Shown: positions 1 through 9,570 of the stretch, one piece after another
Layout: each line of letters starts with the position of its first letter
How positions within the stretch are numbered: position 1 is the first letter of the stretch
Assembly: GCF_001693435.1 (NCBI RefSeq)
Contig: NZ_CM004509.1
Span: forward strand, 2,666,001-2,730,000
Direction: 5' to 3'
DNA: 64,000 nucleotides
DNA from: Gilliamella sp. wkB7
GTDB taxonomy: Bacteria > Pseudomonadota > Gammaproteobacteria > Enterobacterales > Orbaceae
Made by a program: the position numbers and the translations under genes
Notes under the pieces: model-generated
Databases searched by the model: none
What the model saw: the letters and a program-made list of their open reading frames with translations, nothing else
Told to the model about the DNA's origin: nothing

Positions 1-48
1 GCATCGGCAATATTTTATCAACAACTCAACTCAATGGTGAATATTGTC

Positions 49-1515
49 ATGTCTCGTATAGTAAAAGAAGCCCTCACGTTTGATGACGTGTTATTAGTTC
101 CAGCTCATTCCACTGTATTACCGAACACCGCTGATATCAGTACGCAGCTTACCCAAACCATTAAACTAAATATTCCAATGCTTTCAGCAGCAATGGATAC
201 CGTTACTGAATCTGATTTAGCCATTGCACTTGCCCAAGAAGGTGGAATTGGTTTTATCCATAAAAATATGTCAATTGAAAACCAAGCTAATCATGTAAGA
301 CGAGTGAAAAAACATGAAAGCGGGATTGTACAAGATCCAGTAACTGTTTTACCAACAGCCACTATCAAACAAGTGACCGATTTAGCGAAAGAATATGGAT
401 TTGCTGGTTTTCCTGTTGTGACTGAGTCACAAGAATTAGTGGGAATTATTACTGCACGAGATGTTCGATTTGCAACTGACTTATCACTGCCCGTTACTGC
501 GGTAATGACGCCGAAAGAACGTTTGGTTACGGTAAAAGAAGGTGAACAACGTGAAATTGTTTTAAAAAAAATGCACGAACATCGCGTCGAAAAAGTGTTA
601 GTTGTTGATTCGAAATTTCATCTTAAAGGTATGATCACCGTCAAAGATTATAATAAAGCTGAACAAAAACCTAATGCATGTAAAGATGAAAAAGGGCGCT
701 TGCGTGTGGGAGCCGCAGTGGGTGCGGGCGCAGGTAATGAAGAACGCATTGCCGCATTAGTTGAAGCGGGTGTCGATGTGTTATTAATTGATTCGTCGCA
801 TGGCCACTCTGAGGGTGTGTTAGAGCGTATTCGCCAAGCGCGAAAAGCCTATCCTGATCTACAAATTATCGGAGGTAATGTCGCTACAGCAGAAGGTGCT
901 AAAGCACTCATTGATGCAGGCGTTAATGCCGTTAAAGTTGGGATAGGTCCAGGTTCAATTTGTACTACTCGCATTGTTACTGGCGTGGGTGTACCGCAAA
1001 TTAGTGCAATTATGGATGCAGTTGAGATGGCACAAAAGCACAATATTCCAGTTATTGCCGATGGTGGCATTCGTTTTTCTGGAGATATTGCCAAAGCCAT
1101 AGCTGCGGGTGCAGCCTGTGTTATGGTCGGTTCTATGTTTGCTGGCACTGAAGAAGCTCCTGGTGAAATTGAATTATTCCAAGGTCGAGCTTATAAATCT
1201 TATCGTGGTATGGGATCGCTTGGTGCTATGGCGAAAGGATCGTCCGATCGCTATTTCCAAACTGATAACGCTGCTGATAAACTCGTGCCAGAAGGCATCG
1301 AAGGGCGTATTGCTTATAAAGGTTTCTTAAAAGAAATCATCCACCAACAAATGGGAGGATTACGTTCTTGTATGGGATTAACCGGTTGTGCAACTATTGA
1401 TGAATTACGCACTAAATCGAAATTTTATCGTATCACTGGCGCGGGTATGAAAGAAAGCCATGTACATGATGTTTTAATTACTAAAGAGCCACCTAACTAT
1501 CGAGCTGGGGTATAA
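49..1515 (+). CDS. guaB: Inosine-5'-monophosphate dehydrogenase
   Basis: Catalyses the NAD-dependent oxidation of IMP to XMP, the committed step of guanine nucleotide synthesis, in the cytoplasm. The 488-residue product matches the usual enteric GuaB length. A (beta/alpha)8 barrel is interrupted by two CBS domains at about residues 93-200. The catalytic loop GPGSICTTR places the nucleophile at Cys305, as in E. coli. I chose the ATG at 49, which gives [13 protein letters not shown]; an in-frame ATG at 34 would add five residues the family lacks. Unlike E. coli, guaA does not follow: a hairpin at 1602-1624 closes the unit. Confidence 0.97.
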   Translation: MSRIVKEALTFDDVLLVPAHSTVLPNTADISTQLTQTIKLNIPMLSAAMDTVTESDLAIALAQEGGIGFIHKNMSIENQANHVRRVKKHESGIVQDPVTVLPTATIKQVTDLAKEYGFAGFPVVTESQELVGIITARDVRFATDLSLPVTAVMTPKERLVTVKEGEQREIVLKKMHEHRVEKVLVVDSKFHLKGMITVKDYNKAEQKPNACKDEKGRLRVGAAVGAGAGNEERIAALVEAGVDVLLIDSSHGHSEGVLERIRQARKAYPDLQIIGGNVATAEGAKALIDAGVNAVKVGIGPGSICTTRIVTGVGVPQISAIMDAVEMAQKHNIPVIADGGIRFSGDIAKAIAAGAACVMVGSMFAGTEEAPGEIELFQGRAYKSYRGMGSLGAMAKGSSDRYFQTDNAADKLVPEGIEGRIAYKGFLKEIIHQQMGGLRSCMGLTGCATIDELRTKSKFYRITGAGMKESHVHDVLITKEPPNYRAGV

Positions 1516-1601
1516 TTTTAGTATATCTCTTTTCTAGGGTAGTTTGATTTTAGGCATTTTAAAATAGATATCGCTTATCATCATTAAAATTTATCGAAAC
1601 T

Positions 1602-1624
1602 AAAGGGACTTCTTAAGTCCCTTT
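1602..1624 (+). terminator. guaB terminator hairpin
   Basis: Perfect 10-bp arms AAAGGGACTT and AAGTCCCTTT enclose a 3-base loop 87 bp after the guaB stop. The stem ends in a T run but is followed by AATC rather than a long U tract, so termination is likely but not certain. Confidence 0.7.
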
Positions 1625-2058
1625 AATCAATGGTATCCCAACACCATACCTTTTATCTTTCTTTATTTTAACTATGATTCATACTTAAATCATGAATTGG
1701 AGATTAAAAAAATGAAACGGTATAGACTCCTGAATATTTTTTACAAAATTCCTTTTGATTCATAACATTGTCATTCAGTAAAAATTCTTTCGTTGCAATT
1801 GGTTTTGTGTATTTTGGATTGGTTACCATTGTAACTTAGGTTATTTCAACATCATCGTTTTAATGGATAACACTGACTAACTATTTAAAATATTTGATAG
1901 ATATTGTCATTAAATAAATTTACAAATTTTATTTTGAAATTTAATTAACTTAATGTTTTTTGGAGTTATTTTTTTGCGTAAATAATTTGATCTGTAATCA
2001 AATTATCTATAAGATTAACTAATAATCAATATTTTATAATAATAAATGGGGATAGGAA
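1625..2058. other. AT-rich intergenic region
   Basis: No convincing gene is seen between the guaB terminator and the next lipoprotein. A 17-codon open frame starts at 1711 behind TTGGAG, but it has no recognisable product and may be a relic. A hairpin with 10-bp arms (ATAATTTGAT / ATCAAATTAT) lies at 1982-2006, upstream of the lipoprotein gene, and could be part of its leader. Confidence 0.4.
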
Positions 2059-2364
2059 ATGAAAAAGTTATTAATTGTAGTAATTTCAACAGGTTTATTA
2101 ATAGGTTGTAGTGATAAAACCATTGATGCTTCATCCTCAGAAAATCTGCAGAAATCGATTTCTGAAATGGTAAATGAGCTTCAAGATGATCAGTTACAAT
2201 CATTTAATATTTCAATTGGTAGAATTATGATCAATTCAGCTATTGAAGCTGCAGGCGACGAGAAAAAGAAACAAGAGATTATCAAGAACAAAATTAATGG
2301 TAAAACGGTTTCAGAAGTTATTGAAATTGGTGCAAATGAAAAATTACCAGGAGAAGCAGGCTAA
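2059..2364 (+). CDS. Small DUF6694-like lipoprotein
   Basis: A 101-residue protein with a lipoprotein signal: MKK, a hydrophobic stretch, then lipobox LIGC with the lipidated Cys at residue 17. The mature part is short, charged and helical (ENLQKSISEMVNELQDDQLQ), ending in a segment rich in Lys and Glu. The overall pattern recalls small DUF6694 lipoproteins, by recall only. AGGA precedes the ATG at good spacing. The gene stands alone between terminators. Membrane anchoring is well supported; function is unknown. Confidence 0.75.
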   Translation: MKKLLIVVISTGLLIGCSDKTIDASSSENLQKSISEMVNELQDDQLQSFNISIGRIMINSAIEAAGDEKKKQEIIKNKINGKTVSEVIEIGANEKLPGEAG

Positions 2365-2712
2365 ATATTTTGGAAATTTTTAATATTATAATATAGGTTA
2401 ACCAACTGTTTGAACTATATTGATTTATTTTTTAAGAATAATAATTTAAAAATCGTTAAAATGAATAATTCATTAGTTACTATTAAATTTTAATTAGTAA
2501 TAAGATAGTTTATAACACCCAATATAAGTTGCAATCTTTCTAAAATTATCCAAATTCTTTGTCAGGTTCTTTCATATCAATAAACACTTTATTGTTTCAA
2601 TTCAAAAAATAATAATTCAATGAGCTCAGAATCATCTTTTTAATGGTCACTTTCATTACCAGAATTTCTAATAATTTTACTGAAAAAAATAATTAGAAAT
2701 GTTTTTAAAACA
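2365..2712. other. AT-rich intergenic region
   Basis: This gap lies between the small lipoprotein and the pgm terminator. No open frame with a ribosome binding site, no repeat and no RNA motif was recognised in it. Confidence 0.4.
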
Positions 2713-2745
2713 AAAAAATAGCAGCCATAACGACTACTATTTTTT
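2713..2745 (-). terminator. pgm terminator hairpin
   Basis: Arms AAAAAATAG (2713-2721) and CTATTTTTT (2737-2745) form a hairpin just past the pgm stop. On the minus strand the stem closes in a U run, as in a rho-independent terminator. Confidence 0.65.
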
Positions 2746-2780
2746 CTTTTTTTGGGGCTTAAATACCGTCATTGATATGG

Positions 2781-4418
2781 TTATTTTATTGCTTTGGCTA
2801 CGATTTCTTGTGCTTCTTTCTGTAAAGTCGCTAAATGATCATTACTGATAAAGCTTTCAGCATAGATTTTATATGCATCTTCTGTACCTGATGGACGAGC
2901 GGCAAACCAACCATTTTCTGTGATAACTTTTAGTCCACCGATTGGTGCATTGTTAGCAGGGGCGGTGGTTAAGCACTGGGTTATTTTTTCTCCCCCGAGT
3001 TTGTCAGTAGTTAACTGGCTTGCATTAAGTTTAGATAGTTTTTGTTTTTCACTAAACGTTGCTGGTGCTTGAATTCGTCCATAATAAGATACCCCAAATT
3101 TGGCTTCAAGTTCTTGATATTGTTCTTGGGGATTTTTGCCGATCTTAGCTGTCATTTCAGCAGCAAGCAAACAAAGAATAATACCATCTTTATCTGTCGT
3201 CCAAACTTTGCCGTTAGTTCTTAAAAACGATGCACCCGCGCTTTCTTCACCAGCAAATCCTAATTTACCGTTATAAAGCGCATCAGCATACCATTTAAAA
3301 CCCACTGGATACTCTAAGTATGTTTTATTAAGGCTATTTGCTACGCGATCTATCATTGAACTGGTAACCAATGTTTTACCAATAGCAATATCTTTGTGCC
3401 ATTGCGGACGATTTTGGAAAAGATAGTTAACACAAGTTGAAAGATAAGCGTTAGGGTTCATTAATCCTTTAGGTGTTACAATACCATGACGGTCAGAATC
3501 CGTATCGTTACCAAATGCTAAATCAAACTTATCTTTTAACTCTAATAAACCCGCCATAGCCCATCGGCTAGAACAATCCATTCTGATAACTTCATCATGA
3601 TCCAAATGCATAAAGCTAAAAGTTGAATCAATTTTATTGTTCACAATATTAAGGTTAATGCCATATTTTTCAGCAATACGCGGCCAATAAGTGATGCCCG
3701 CGCCACCTAATGGATCGACACCTATATTTAAATTTGAAGATTTAATTAATGCTAAATCTAAAATATTCTCCAAATCATTAACATAGTCTGTTTCATATTC
3801 TTTGGTATGAATATAAGATGAGTTAAGTGCTTTTTCTAACGTAACACGCTTTACACCATTAAGGTGATTTTTGAGTAATTCATTAGCGCGATTTTCAATC
3901 TGTTTCGTAATATCTGTATCAGCAGGCCCACCATTAGTAGGATTATATTTTATACCACCATCTTCAGGAGGATTATGTGAAGGTGTAATGACAATACCAT
4001 CGGCAAGTTGTGATTGTTTATCTTGATTAAAAGTCAGAATAGCATGTGAAATAACTGGTGTAGGCGTATATCCCCAATCACGAGCGATAACCACCGTTTG
4101 CTCGTTTGCAACGAAAACTTCAAGAACAGATTTTAAAGCTAATTCAGACAGGGCATGTGTATCTTGGCCAATAAAACACGGACCAGTGACATTATTTACT
4201 TTACGGTATTCGGCTATTGCTTGAGCAACAGCTAAAATATGTGCCTCATTGAATGTGCCTTTATTTGCACTACCTCGATGACCTGAAGTGCCAAAAATCA
4301 CTAATTGACTGGCATTTTCTGGGTTAGGACTAATTTGATAGTAATTATTTTTCAAAGTTTCAACGTCAATCAAATCGGCTGGTTTTGCTAATAATCCTGC
4401 TCGGCTGTGATTTGCCAT
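2781..4418 (-). CDS. pgm: Phosphoglucomutase, alpha-D-glucose type
   Basis: Interconverts glucose 1-phosphate and glucose 6-phosphate, linking glycogen, UDP-glucose and glycolysis. The 545-residue product is collinear with E. coli Pgm. Visible motifs are FGTSGHRG near the N terminus, the phosphoserine loop [11 protein letters not shown], a metal-binding DTDSDRHG and the C-terminal phosphate loop [10 protein letters not shown]. An in-frame ATG lies upstream at 4457, but the ATG at 4418 is preceded by AAAGGAG and gives the family N terminus MANHSRAG, so I chose it. It lies 93 bp downstream of seqA on the same strand, as in enteric bacteria. Confidence 0.96.
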   Translation of the reverse strand: MANHSRAGLLAKPADLIDVETLKNNYYQISPNPENASQLVIFGTSGHRGSANKGTFNEAHILAVAQAIAEYRKVNNVTGPCFIGQDTHALSELALKSVLEVFVANEQTVVIARDWGYTPTPVISHAILTFNQDKQSQLADGIVITPSHNPPEDGGIKYNPTNGGPADTDITKQIENRANELLKNHLNGVKRVTLEKALNSSYIHTKEYETDYVNDLENILDLALIKSSNLNIGVDPLGGAGITYWPRIAEKYGINLNIVNNKIDSTFSFMHLDHDEVIRMDCSSRWAMAGLLELKDKFDLAFGNDTDSDRHGIVTPKGLMNPNAYLSTCVNYLFQNRPQWHKDIAIGKTLVTSSMIDRVANSLNKTYLEYPVGFKWYADALYNGKLGFAGEESAGASFLRTNGKVWTTDKDGIILCLLAAEMTAKIGKNPQEQYQELEAKFGVSYYGRIQAPATFSEKQKLSKLNASQLTTDKLGGEKITQCLTTAPANNAPIGGLKVITENGWFAARPSGTEDAYKIYAESFISNDHLATLQKEAQEIVAKAIK

Positions 4419-4511
4419 TTTATACTCCTTTTTCGAAAATTTTATATCTACATCCAAATTTATATCTATGTTATCAATTATTGACTATTTAATACACATT
4501 TAGTGAATGTT

Positions 4512-5024
4512 TTATTTTGTTTGTGCTGAAAAAATATTGATAACTTGGTTTATCATACTTTCAGAAATGCCCATATCACTCATTATTGATTCTAGTATAT
4601 ACATTTTTCTAGCTGTATTGGTATTACTAATAACCCAATAAGGTGTTCCGATAACTTCGCGTGGTTTAGTATTTTTACCTGATGTTTCTAAAGATTTTTT
4701 ATCTTTTGCTAAATATTGACGTTTACTACCATGTAAAGAAGTGGCTGCTATCGAAAAAAGGGCTGGATTATAGTTATAAAGTGCGCCAAGTAGTAATATA
4801 AAACGGCTGATGATTGACTTTTCATTAATAAACATATCACTATCTAATAAGTCATTAAATAATGTATATTGGGTTTCAGGTTGAGAAACCATGTTAGTTT
4901 TAGATTTAACTGGTTGATTGATTTTTAATAAACGTCGCAAAATACTGGATGCATCTTCACCAATATGTTTTGTTTGTGATGCGATAAAATGGTATAATTC
5001 TTCGTCAATTTCGATAGTTTTCAT
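4512..5024 (-). CDS. seqA: Replication initiation regulator SeqA
   Basis: SeqA binds hemimethylated GATC sites and sequesters oriC after initiation. The 170-residue protein has the N-terminal multimerisation segment MKTIEIDEELYHFIASQTKHI, a variable linker at about residues 40-70, and a C-terminal DNA-binding domain (PREVIGTPYWVISNTNTARK) typical of the family. It is slightly shorter than E. coli SeqA (181 residues) because of the linker. It heads the seqA-pgm pair, the conserved enteric arrangement. A dam gene is expected elsewhere in the genome. Confidence 0.93.
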   Translation of the reverse strand: MKTIEIDEELYHFIASQTKHIGEDASSILRRLLKINQPVKSKTNMVSQPETQYTLFNDLLDSDMFINEKSIISRFILLLGALYNYNPALFSIAATSLHGSKRQYLAKDKKSLETSGKNTKPREVIGTPYWVISNTNTARKMYILESIMSDMGISESMINQVINIFSAQTK

Positions 5025-5404
5025 TATGTTAGTTATGCCTATTAAATTAATTTACTGGACTCATTTGCATTGCAAAGTTGTCGGGTTAATGTAAATTGTT
5101 GTTTACTTCATTAGACAAGCAAGTAGCATTTGTTGATTTCGCTATTGCTTTTTCAGTTGTCTGTTGTTGTTAGTTTATATTATGACAGGCGGATATCATA
5201 ACTGATAATATTAAATGAAAAAATAACCGTTTCATATACTAATTGTATGGTAGATAAACTATTGAGCTGAGTATAACCCAACTTGATAATAAATAGTATT
5301 ATCGTTTGATAAAATAATGAAAAGCATATTGTCGTTTTTGTAAAAGAATATTATGCTTAAAAAAGTATGAGCTAGCTCATGCTCAATAATATGAGGAATA
5401 AATT
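5025..5404. promoter_or_regulatory. seqA/slyB divergent intergenic region
   Basis: This 380-bp region separates divergent seqA and slyB and must carry both promoters. I see a long hairpin with arms AAGCATA (5322-5328) and TATGCTT (5352-5358). A perfect 14-bp palindrome, ATGAGCTAGCTCAT (5367-5380), lies just upstream of the slyB ribosome binding site GAGG. The palindrome may be an operator or a 5'-UTR hairpin. No gene is seen here. Confidence 0.4.
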
Positions 5405-5905
5405 ATGAAAAAAATTGTCACAGCAGCTATATTAGTTTCACTTCTCTCTGGTTGCACCAATAGTGATATATATTCAGGTGATGTTTATACAACTGATCAA
5501 GCAAAACAAGTTCAACAAGTTAGTTATGGTACTGTCGTATCTGTACGTCCAGTTAAAATTCAAGCCAACGCTACAAATGGTAAAAATGAAAACGTTGTCG
5601 GCTCACTAGGTGGAGCTGTGATTGGCGGTGTGTTAGGTAATACCATTGGTAATGGTACCGGTAGAGCGTTAGCTATTGCCACAGGCGCTATTGGTGGTGC
5701 AGTAATTGGCAGTGCAATTGAAGATAAAACTAGCCAAACAAATGCTGTCGAGTTAGAAATTGAGCGAGAAAGCGGTGGTAATATTGTTATCGTGCAAAAA
5801 GGCTCTCCTAATGAATTTTATGCAGGTCAACATGTTCGTTTAGTTAGTAATGGTAAACAAATAAGCGCATCTCCACGCTATGGTCGTTCCTATAATAATC
5901 AATAA
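5405..5905 (+). CDS. slyB: Outer membrane lipoprotein SlyB
   Basis: A 166-residue outer membrane lipoprotein of the SlyB/Pcp family. It has a signal peptide with lipobox LLSGC (Cys at 16), the conserved segment SGDVYTTDQAKQVQQVSYGTV, and a glycine-zipper 2TM region at about residues 64-105 (GGAVIGGVLGNTIGNGTGRA). The C-terminal beta-rich part ends in GQHVRLVSNGKQ, as in E. coli. SlyB stabilises outer membrane proteins under stress and is PhoP-controlled in enterics; whether that holds here cannot be seen. GAGG lies upstream of the ATG, and the gene stands alone with a following hairpin. Confidence 0.93.
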   Translation: MKKIVTAAILVSLLSGCTNSDIYSGDVYTTDQAKQVQQVSYGTVVSVRPVKIQANATNGKNENVVGSLGGAVIGGVLGNTIGNGTGRALAIATGAIGGAVIGSAIEDKTSQTNAVELEIERESGGNIVIVQKGSPNEFYAGQHVRLVSNGKQISASPRYGRSYNNQ

Positions 5906-5924
5906 GTTAACAACCATTAGTCTT

Positions 5925-5957
5925 AACTTTCGCTTGCTTAATAAGTGAGCGAAAGTT
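5925..5957 (+). terminator. slyB terminator hairpin
   Basis: Ten-base arms AACTTTCGCT and AGCGAAAGTT lie 20 bp after the slyB stop. No long U tract follows, so the site could also be an mRNA 3' stabiliser. Confidence 0.6.
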
Positions 5958-6137
5958 GAAGTTTAAATTTGAGTTATGCAACTAGCATAATAATCACTCT
6001 AAGTTAACAATTTTTACTTCTCTAAAAATTTCCCATTTCAATCCAATTTCTAATATAAATATAAAATATTTGCCTGTATAACCGCTAACAGATAAAATCT
6101 GGTGGTGTAGTTAACTATTAAAAGGAACAATAAAGCA

Positions 6138-6545
6138 ATGCGTATATTACATACTATGATTCGAGTTGGAGATTTACAACGTGCTATTGATTTTTATACT
6201 CGTGTAATGGGAATGAAGCTATTAAGAACCAGTGAAAATACAGAATATAAATATTCTCTTGCATTTGTTGGTTATGGCGATGAAACCTCCAGTTCAGTTA
6301 TAGAACTTACCTACAATTGGGGTGTAGAGCAATATAATCATGGTGATGCTTTTGGACATATTGCCATTGGTGTGGATGATGTTGCTAAAATGTGTAATGA
6401 TGTAAAACAAGCGGGTGGTAAAGTTACACGTGAAGCAGGGCCAGTTAAAGGTGGTAAAACTATCATCGCTTTTATTGAAGATCCAGATGGTTATAAAATT
6501 GAGCTGATCCAAAATGATCAGGCGGATAAAGCATTAGGTAACTAA
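6138..6545 (+). CDS. gloA: Lactoylglutathione lyase (glyoxalase I)
   Basis: Converts the hemithioacetal of methylglyoxal and glutathione to S-lactoylglutathione, detoxifying a glycolytic by-product. At 135 residues it equals E. coli GloA. The four metal ligands are present: His5, Glu56, His74 and Glu122. The [10 protein letters not shown] and [12 protein letters not shown] motifs are intact. AAAGGA precedes the start. The gene is single and followed by a good terminator. gshB further along the window supplies glutathione, which fits. Confidence 0.96.
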   Translation: MRILHTMIRVGDLQRAIDFYTRVMGMKLLRTSENTEYKYSLAFVGYGDETSSSVIELTYNWGVEQYNHGDAFGHIAIGVDDVAKMCNDVKQAGGKVTREAGPVKGGKTIIAFIEDPDGYKIELIQNDQADKALGN

Positions 6546-6562
6546 TTTTATTTACTCATAAA

Positions 6563-6584
6563 ATCGCCGATTCATATCGGCGAT
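6563..6584 (+). terminator. gloA terminator
   Basis: GC-rich arms ATCGCCGAT and ATCGGCGAT surround a 4-base loop, and a T-rich run follows within 10 bases, 18 bp after the gloA stop. Confidence 0.8.
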
Positions 6585-6730
6585 CGATTAATTTTTTACA
6601 TCAACTTTTTTACATAACTAAGGTTTATAGTTTTGTAAAATTACTATTGTGACTCCTCTGCAACACTCTAATAATTAATGCAAATAATTATCTAACTTTA
6701 TTTAGTGATTTAGTGCAGATCGATAATTAA

Positions 6731-7354
6731 TTATTCAGCAAGCAATTCCTTGAGTAATTGTTGATTGGCTAAGGCTTGTTTTGGTTGCTCTAGACTGGCT
6801 GCGTTGATAATAGAATTTAATGCATTTAAAGAACATTCAAAATCATCATTAATGATAATGTAATCATATTCATTATAATGTGAAATTTCAGCTTGGGCTT
6901 TTTGCATTCTTTTATTAATAACAGTTGCATCATCTTGACCTCGTTTAATTAGGCGATTTTCAAGCTCTTTGAGTGATGGTGGTAAAATGAAAATGCTTTT
7001 TGCTTGTGGCATTTTTTCCCTTACTTGTTGTGCTCCTTGCCAATCAATATCTAAAAATACATTAATACCTTGTAACAAGCTCTGTTCAATCTCAGCTTTA
7101 GAGGTTCCATAATAGTTTTCAAACACATGAGCGTATTCTACAAATGCTTGCTCATCAATTAATGACTCAAAATGTTTGTGATCGACAAAATAGTAATGTG
7201 TGCCATGTAATTCTCCTGGTCTTGGATTACGCGTGGTATGAGAAATAGAAACTTTAGCGGGATGATGATCCTCTTGCTCTAAGTAAGCTCGAATTAAACT
7301 TGATTTACCTGCACCACTTGGCGCTGAGATAATAAATAGCGTTCCAGTATACAT
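6731..7354 (-). CDS. gmk: Guanylate kinase
   Basis: Phosphorylates GMP to GDP with ATP. The P-loop [11 protein letters not shown] lies at residues 10-20, followed by the GMP-binding region [13 protein letters not shown] and the lid (RLIKRGQDD). I chose the ATG at 7354, giving 207 residues and MYTGTLF, which aligns with E. coli Gmk (207). A GTG at 7369 would add five residues, and neither start has a clear ribosome binding site. E. coli gmk is followed by rpoZ; here gmk stands alone. Confidence 0.95.
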   Translation of the reverse strand: MYTGTLFIISAPSGAGKSSLIRAYLEQEDHHPAKVSISHTTRNPRPGELHGTHYYFVDHKHFESLIDEQAFVEYAHVFENYYGTSKAEIEQSLLQGINVFLDIDWQGAQQVREKMPQAKSIFILPPSLKELENRLIKRGQDDATVINKRMQKAQAEISHYNEYDYIIINDDFECSLNALNSIINAASLEQPKQALANQQLLKELLAE

Positions 7355-7510
7355 ATATTTGATTGCCACTTTAATTAATATTAAGTTATTTTATTGTCAT
7401 AAAGACGAGTTTGGCGATATTATAACAAACTTTAACGATAGTTTGTCTCATATTATTATGCAGACTATTTAGTTGGTATAAGTTTATGCTAAGTTAAGAT
7501 TAATTAAAAA

Positions 7511-7552
7511 ATATACTGAAACGTATGCTTAACCTGAAACTTTTTTACAAAA
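7511..7552 (-). repeat. Dispersed GTTTCAG-pair element, copy 1
   Basis: Reading the minus strand, two GTTTCAG heptamers 18 bp apart are embedded in a T-rich then A-rich context. The sequence closely matches copies at 59074-59117 and 62172-62215 and more weakly one at 35402-35444. This copy lies between divergent gmk and azlC, within 60 bp of the azlC start. It may be a regulatory site or a small intergenic repeat. Confidence 0.6.
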
Positions 7553-7601
7553 AAATTATAATTATTTATTAGTTGTACAGTTATTATATTAAGGAAAGAA
7601 C

Positions 7602-8297
7602 ATGTCATTAACATTTAAAGATGGTGTTTACGCTTGTATCCCAACTTTATTAGGTTACATTGGTATCGGTATTGCTGCTGGTGTTGTTGGCAAATCTGCA
7701 CATCTATCTGTATTAGAAATCACTTTATTGGCCGTAATTATTTATGCTGGAGCTTCACAATTTATTGTTTCTGGATTAATGTTAGTTGCCACACCTATTT
7801 CAGCTATTATTTTTACCGTATTTTTAGTCAATTCTCGTCACTTTTTAATGAGTATGGCAACCGCACCGACTTTTCGAAAATACTCATTACTCAACAATAT
7901 TGGGATTGGTAGCTTATTGACAGATGAGAGTTTTGCTGTGGCAATGAATGCAATTGCTAATAAAGAGCCTATTAATGCTGCATGGATGCATGGACTAAAT
8001 TTAACCGCTTATATTACTTGGATTTTATCCTGTTTCATTGGCGCTCTAATTGGTGAGTGGTTACCCGATCCAACAAAATTTGGGTTAGATTACGCTTTAG
8101 TTGCTATGTTTATAGGGCTCTTGTATTTACAGTTAATTGGCGATAAAACTAAACTTTTAAGAAATCGAGTTATTGCGATGTTAACGGTTACTGTTTTATT
8201 GGTACTGTTATTACGATTTATTTCTTCTGAAATGGCTATACTTATCAGCACATTCGCAGGTTGTTTTATGGGCGTTGCAATGGAGCGTAAGGCATGA
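7602..8297 (+). CDS. azlC: Branched-chain amino acid exporter, large subunit AzlC
   Basis: A 231-residue inner-membrane protein with about seven hydrophobic segments and family features such as the YAGASQF segment (about residue 47) and VNSRHFLMSMA (about residue 77). AzlC with AzlD forms a two-subunit branched-chain amino acid exporter; E. coli YgaZ/YgaH is the valine-exporting counterpart. The stop overlaps the azlD start by 4 bp (ATGA), indicating translational coupling. AAGGA precedes the start. Confidence 0.92.
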   Translation: MSLTFKDGVYACIPTLLGYIGIGIAAGVVGKSAHLSVLEITLLAVIIYAGASQFIVSGLMLVATPISAIIFTVFLVNSRHFLMSMATAPTFRKYSLLNNIGIGSLLTDESFAVAMNAIANKEPINAAWMHGLNLTAYITWILSCFIGALIGEWLPDPTKFGLDYALVAMFIGLLYLQLIGDKTKLLRNRVIAMLTVTVLLVLLLRFISSEMAILISTFAGCFMGVAMERKA

Positions 8298-8617
8298 CCA
8301 CATATAGTTTATTAATTATTTTAGGGTGTGGACTTGTTACTTGGCTGCCGAGAGTAATTCCATTTATACTGGTACGAAAAGTGCAATTGCCTGAAATCGT
8401 TATCCGATTCTTATCTTATGTACCTTTATGTATTTTAACGGCCCTTTTTGTGCAAAATCTCTTTATAGCCAAACAAGGTGAATTCCCTGTTTTTAACATT
8501 GAGTATTGTTTAGCGGCTATACCAACTACATTGATTGCAATTTTGACTAAAAATTTAATGTGGATTGTCGTTGTTGGTATGTGCTCTATGGCGGTGATTC
8601 GGTATTTCTTGGTTTAA
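8294..8617 (+). CDS. azlD: Branched-chain amino acid exporter, small subunit AzlD
   Basis: A 107-residue protein with four hydrophobic segments. It has the family N-terminal pattern TWLPRVIPF at about residues 16-24 and a following YVPLCILTALF segment. It is the partner of AzlC and overlaps it by 4 bp. The unit ends at a strong terminator at 8640-8657. Substrate is inferred from the family: leucine, isoleucine, valine or related amino acids. Confidence 0.9.
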   Translation: MTTYSLLIILGCGLVTWLPRVIPFILVRKVQLPEIVIRFLSYVPLCILTALFVQNLFIAKQGEFPVFNIEYCLAAIPTTLIAILTKNLMWIVVVGMCSMAVIRYFLV

Positions 8618-8639
8618 TGATAAATAGGAACAAAAAAAG

Positions 8640-8657
8640 ACAGGGCAGACGCCCTGT
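8640..8657. terminator. Bidirectional terminator between azlD and hemY
   Basis: Arms ACAGGGC and GCCCTGT around a 4-base loop are flanked by seven A on the left and six T on the right. The hairpin can therefore terminate azlCD on the plus strand and the hem operon on the minus strand. The hemY stop codon lies in its right flank. Confidence 0.9.
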
Positions 8658-8660
8658 TTT

Positions 8661-9563
8661 TTATGTTCTTTCTTTCAATTCTAATTTGTTAATTGTTCTG
8701 AGGATTTTATCTGCTTCAGCCGTTTGCCCTAATTGATTAAGATAATTTGCCATCGCTCTTTTATAGGCAACATTATTAACAATCGCTTTAGGTTGTGAAT
8801 TCCACCATTTTATTAAGGCTAATGGATCACTATCGGTTGATAATTGCTTAATACGACTTACATAGGCAACTTGTTTAAATTGGTCTAATTGCGACTCACT
8901 AAATGCTTCTGCTTTATACATAGCTGGCATAAGGTCAATGATTGCTTGATAATTTTTTGTATCATAATAGATTTGATCAGCAAGCCTTAACACTTCTGGA
9001 TTACGAGGTTTTTCATTTAATAAAGTTTCAATTGTTGCTCGTGCTGCATCATATTCGCGGTTTTTAATTTGCAAACGGATTTGCACTAATTGAAAAGCAA
9101 ATAATTCGTTCGGTTGACAATGTTTAGCTGCTTGTTCTAACGATTGATTAGCTGGAATCACTTCATCATTGTCAATTTGCGTTTGGGCAGCAAGTAAGAA
9201 CGATAAAGCTGTATTGGTTGACGCTTTAGCACTCTTCATAAAAAATTTACTGGCTTGTTTATAGTCCCCTTCAAGTAATGAAAGCTGTGCTTGCTCAAGT
9301 CGTTTAGCTGATTTTCTAGGTGATTTTGAGCGCAACCAGTTGCCCAACATTGTTTTGGAATTAAAGATTTTCTCAAAGAACCAATAGCAAATATATAAAC
9401 AAAGTAAACCCAGTAATTCTAAGATCACAAAGGATATAAATGACATACTGATTTTATAATTGGCGACCTCAAAAACGGCTGAGCCTTGATGACCCTGTAA
9501 TAATGGCCCTAGAAAAAATCCACCCACTAGCACTAAGAAAATAATTAATATTTTAAGCATCAT
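8661..9563 (-). CDS. hemY: HemY, TPR membrane protein of the haem operon (short form)
   Basis: An inner-membrane protein with two N-terminal hydrophobic helices (about residues 3-20 and 42-65) followed by TPR-like helical repeats, as in proteobacterial HemY (COG3071). The usual length is about 390-400 residues. This one has 300 and lacks most of the C-terminal TPR part, with no sign of a frameshift and a terminator immediately after. It begins 7 bp after hemX. This HemY is not the Gram-positive oxidase of the same name; its role in late haem synthesis is still unclear. Confidence 0.85.
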   Translation of the reverse strand: MMLKILIIFLVLVGGFFLGPLLQGHQGSAVFEVANYKISMSFISFVILELLGLLCLYICYWFFEKIFNSKTMLGNWLRSKSPRKSAKRLEQAQLSLLEGDYKQASKFFMKSAKASTNTALSFLLAAQTQIDNDEVIPANQSLEQAAKHCQPNELFAFQLVQIRLQIKNREYDAARATIETLLNEKPRNPEVLRLADQIYYDTKNYQAIIDLMPAMYKAEAFSESQLDQFKQVAYVSRIKQLSTDSDPLALIKWWNSQPKAIVNNVAYKRAMANYLNQLGQTAEADKILRTINKLELKERT

Positions 9564-9570
9564 TATTCTC

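Noticed and set aside
849-1148. Antisense open frame inside guaB
   Set aside because: A shadow of a strongly conserved gene; no independent signals.
1711-1764. Mini open frame of 17 codons behind TTGGAG downstream of guaB
   Set aside because: Too short and without similarity to call; mentioned only as a possible relic.
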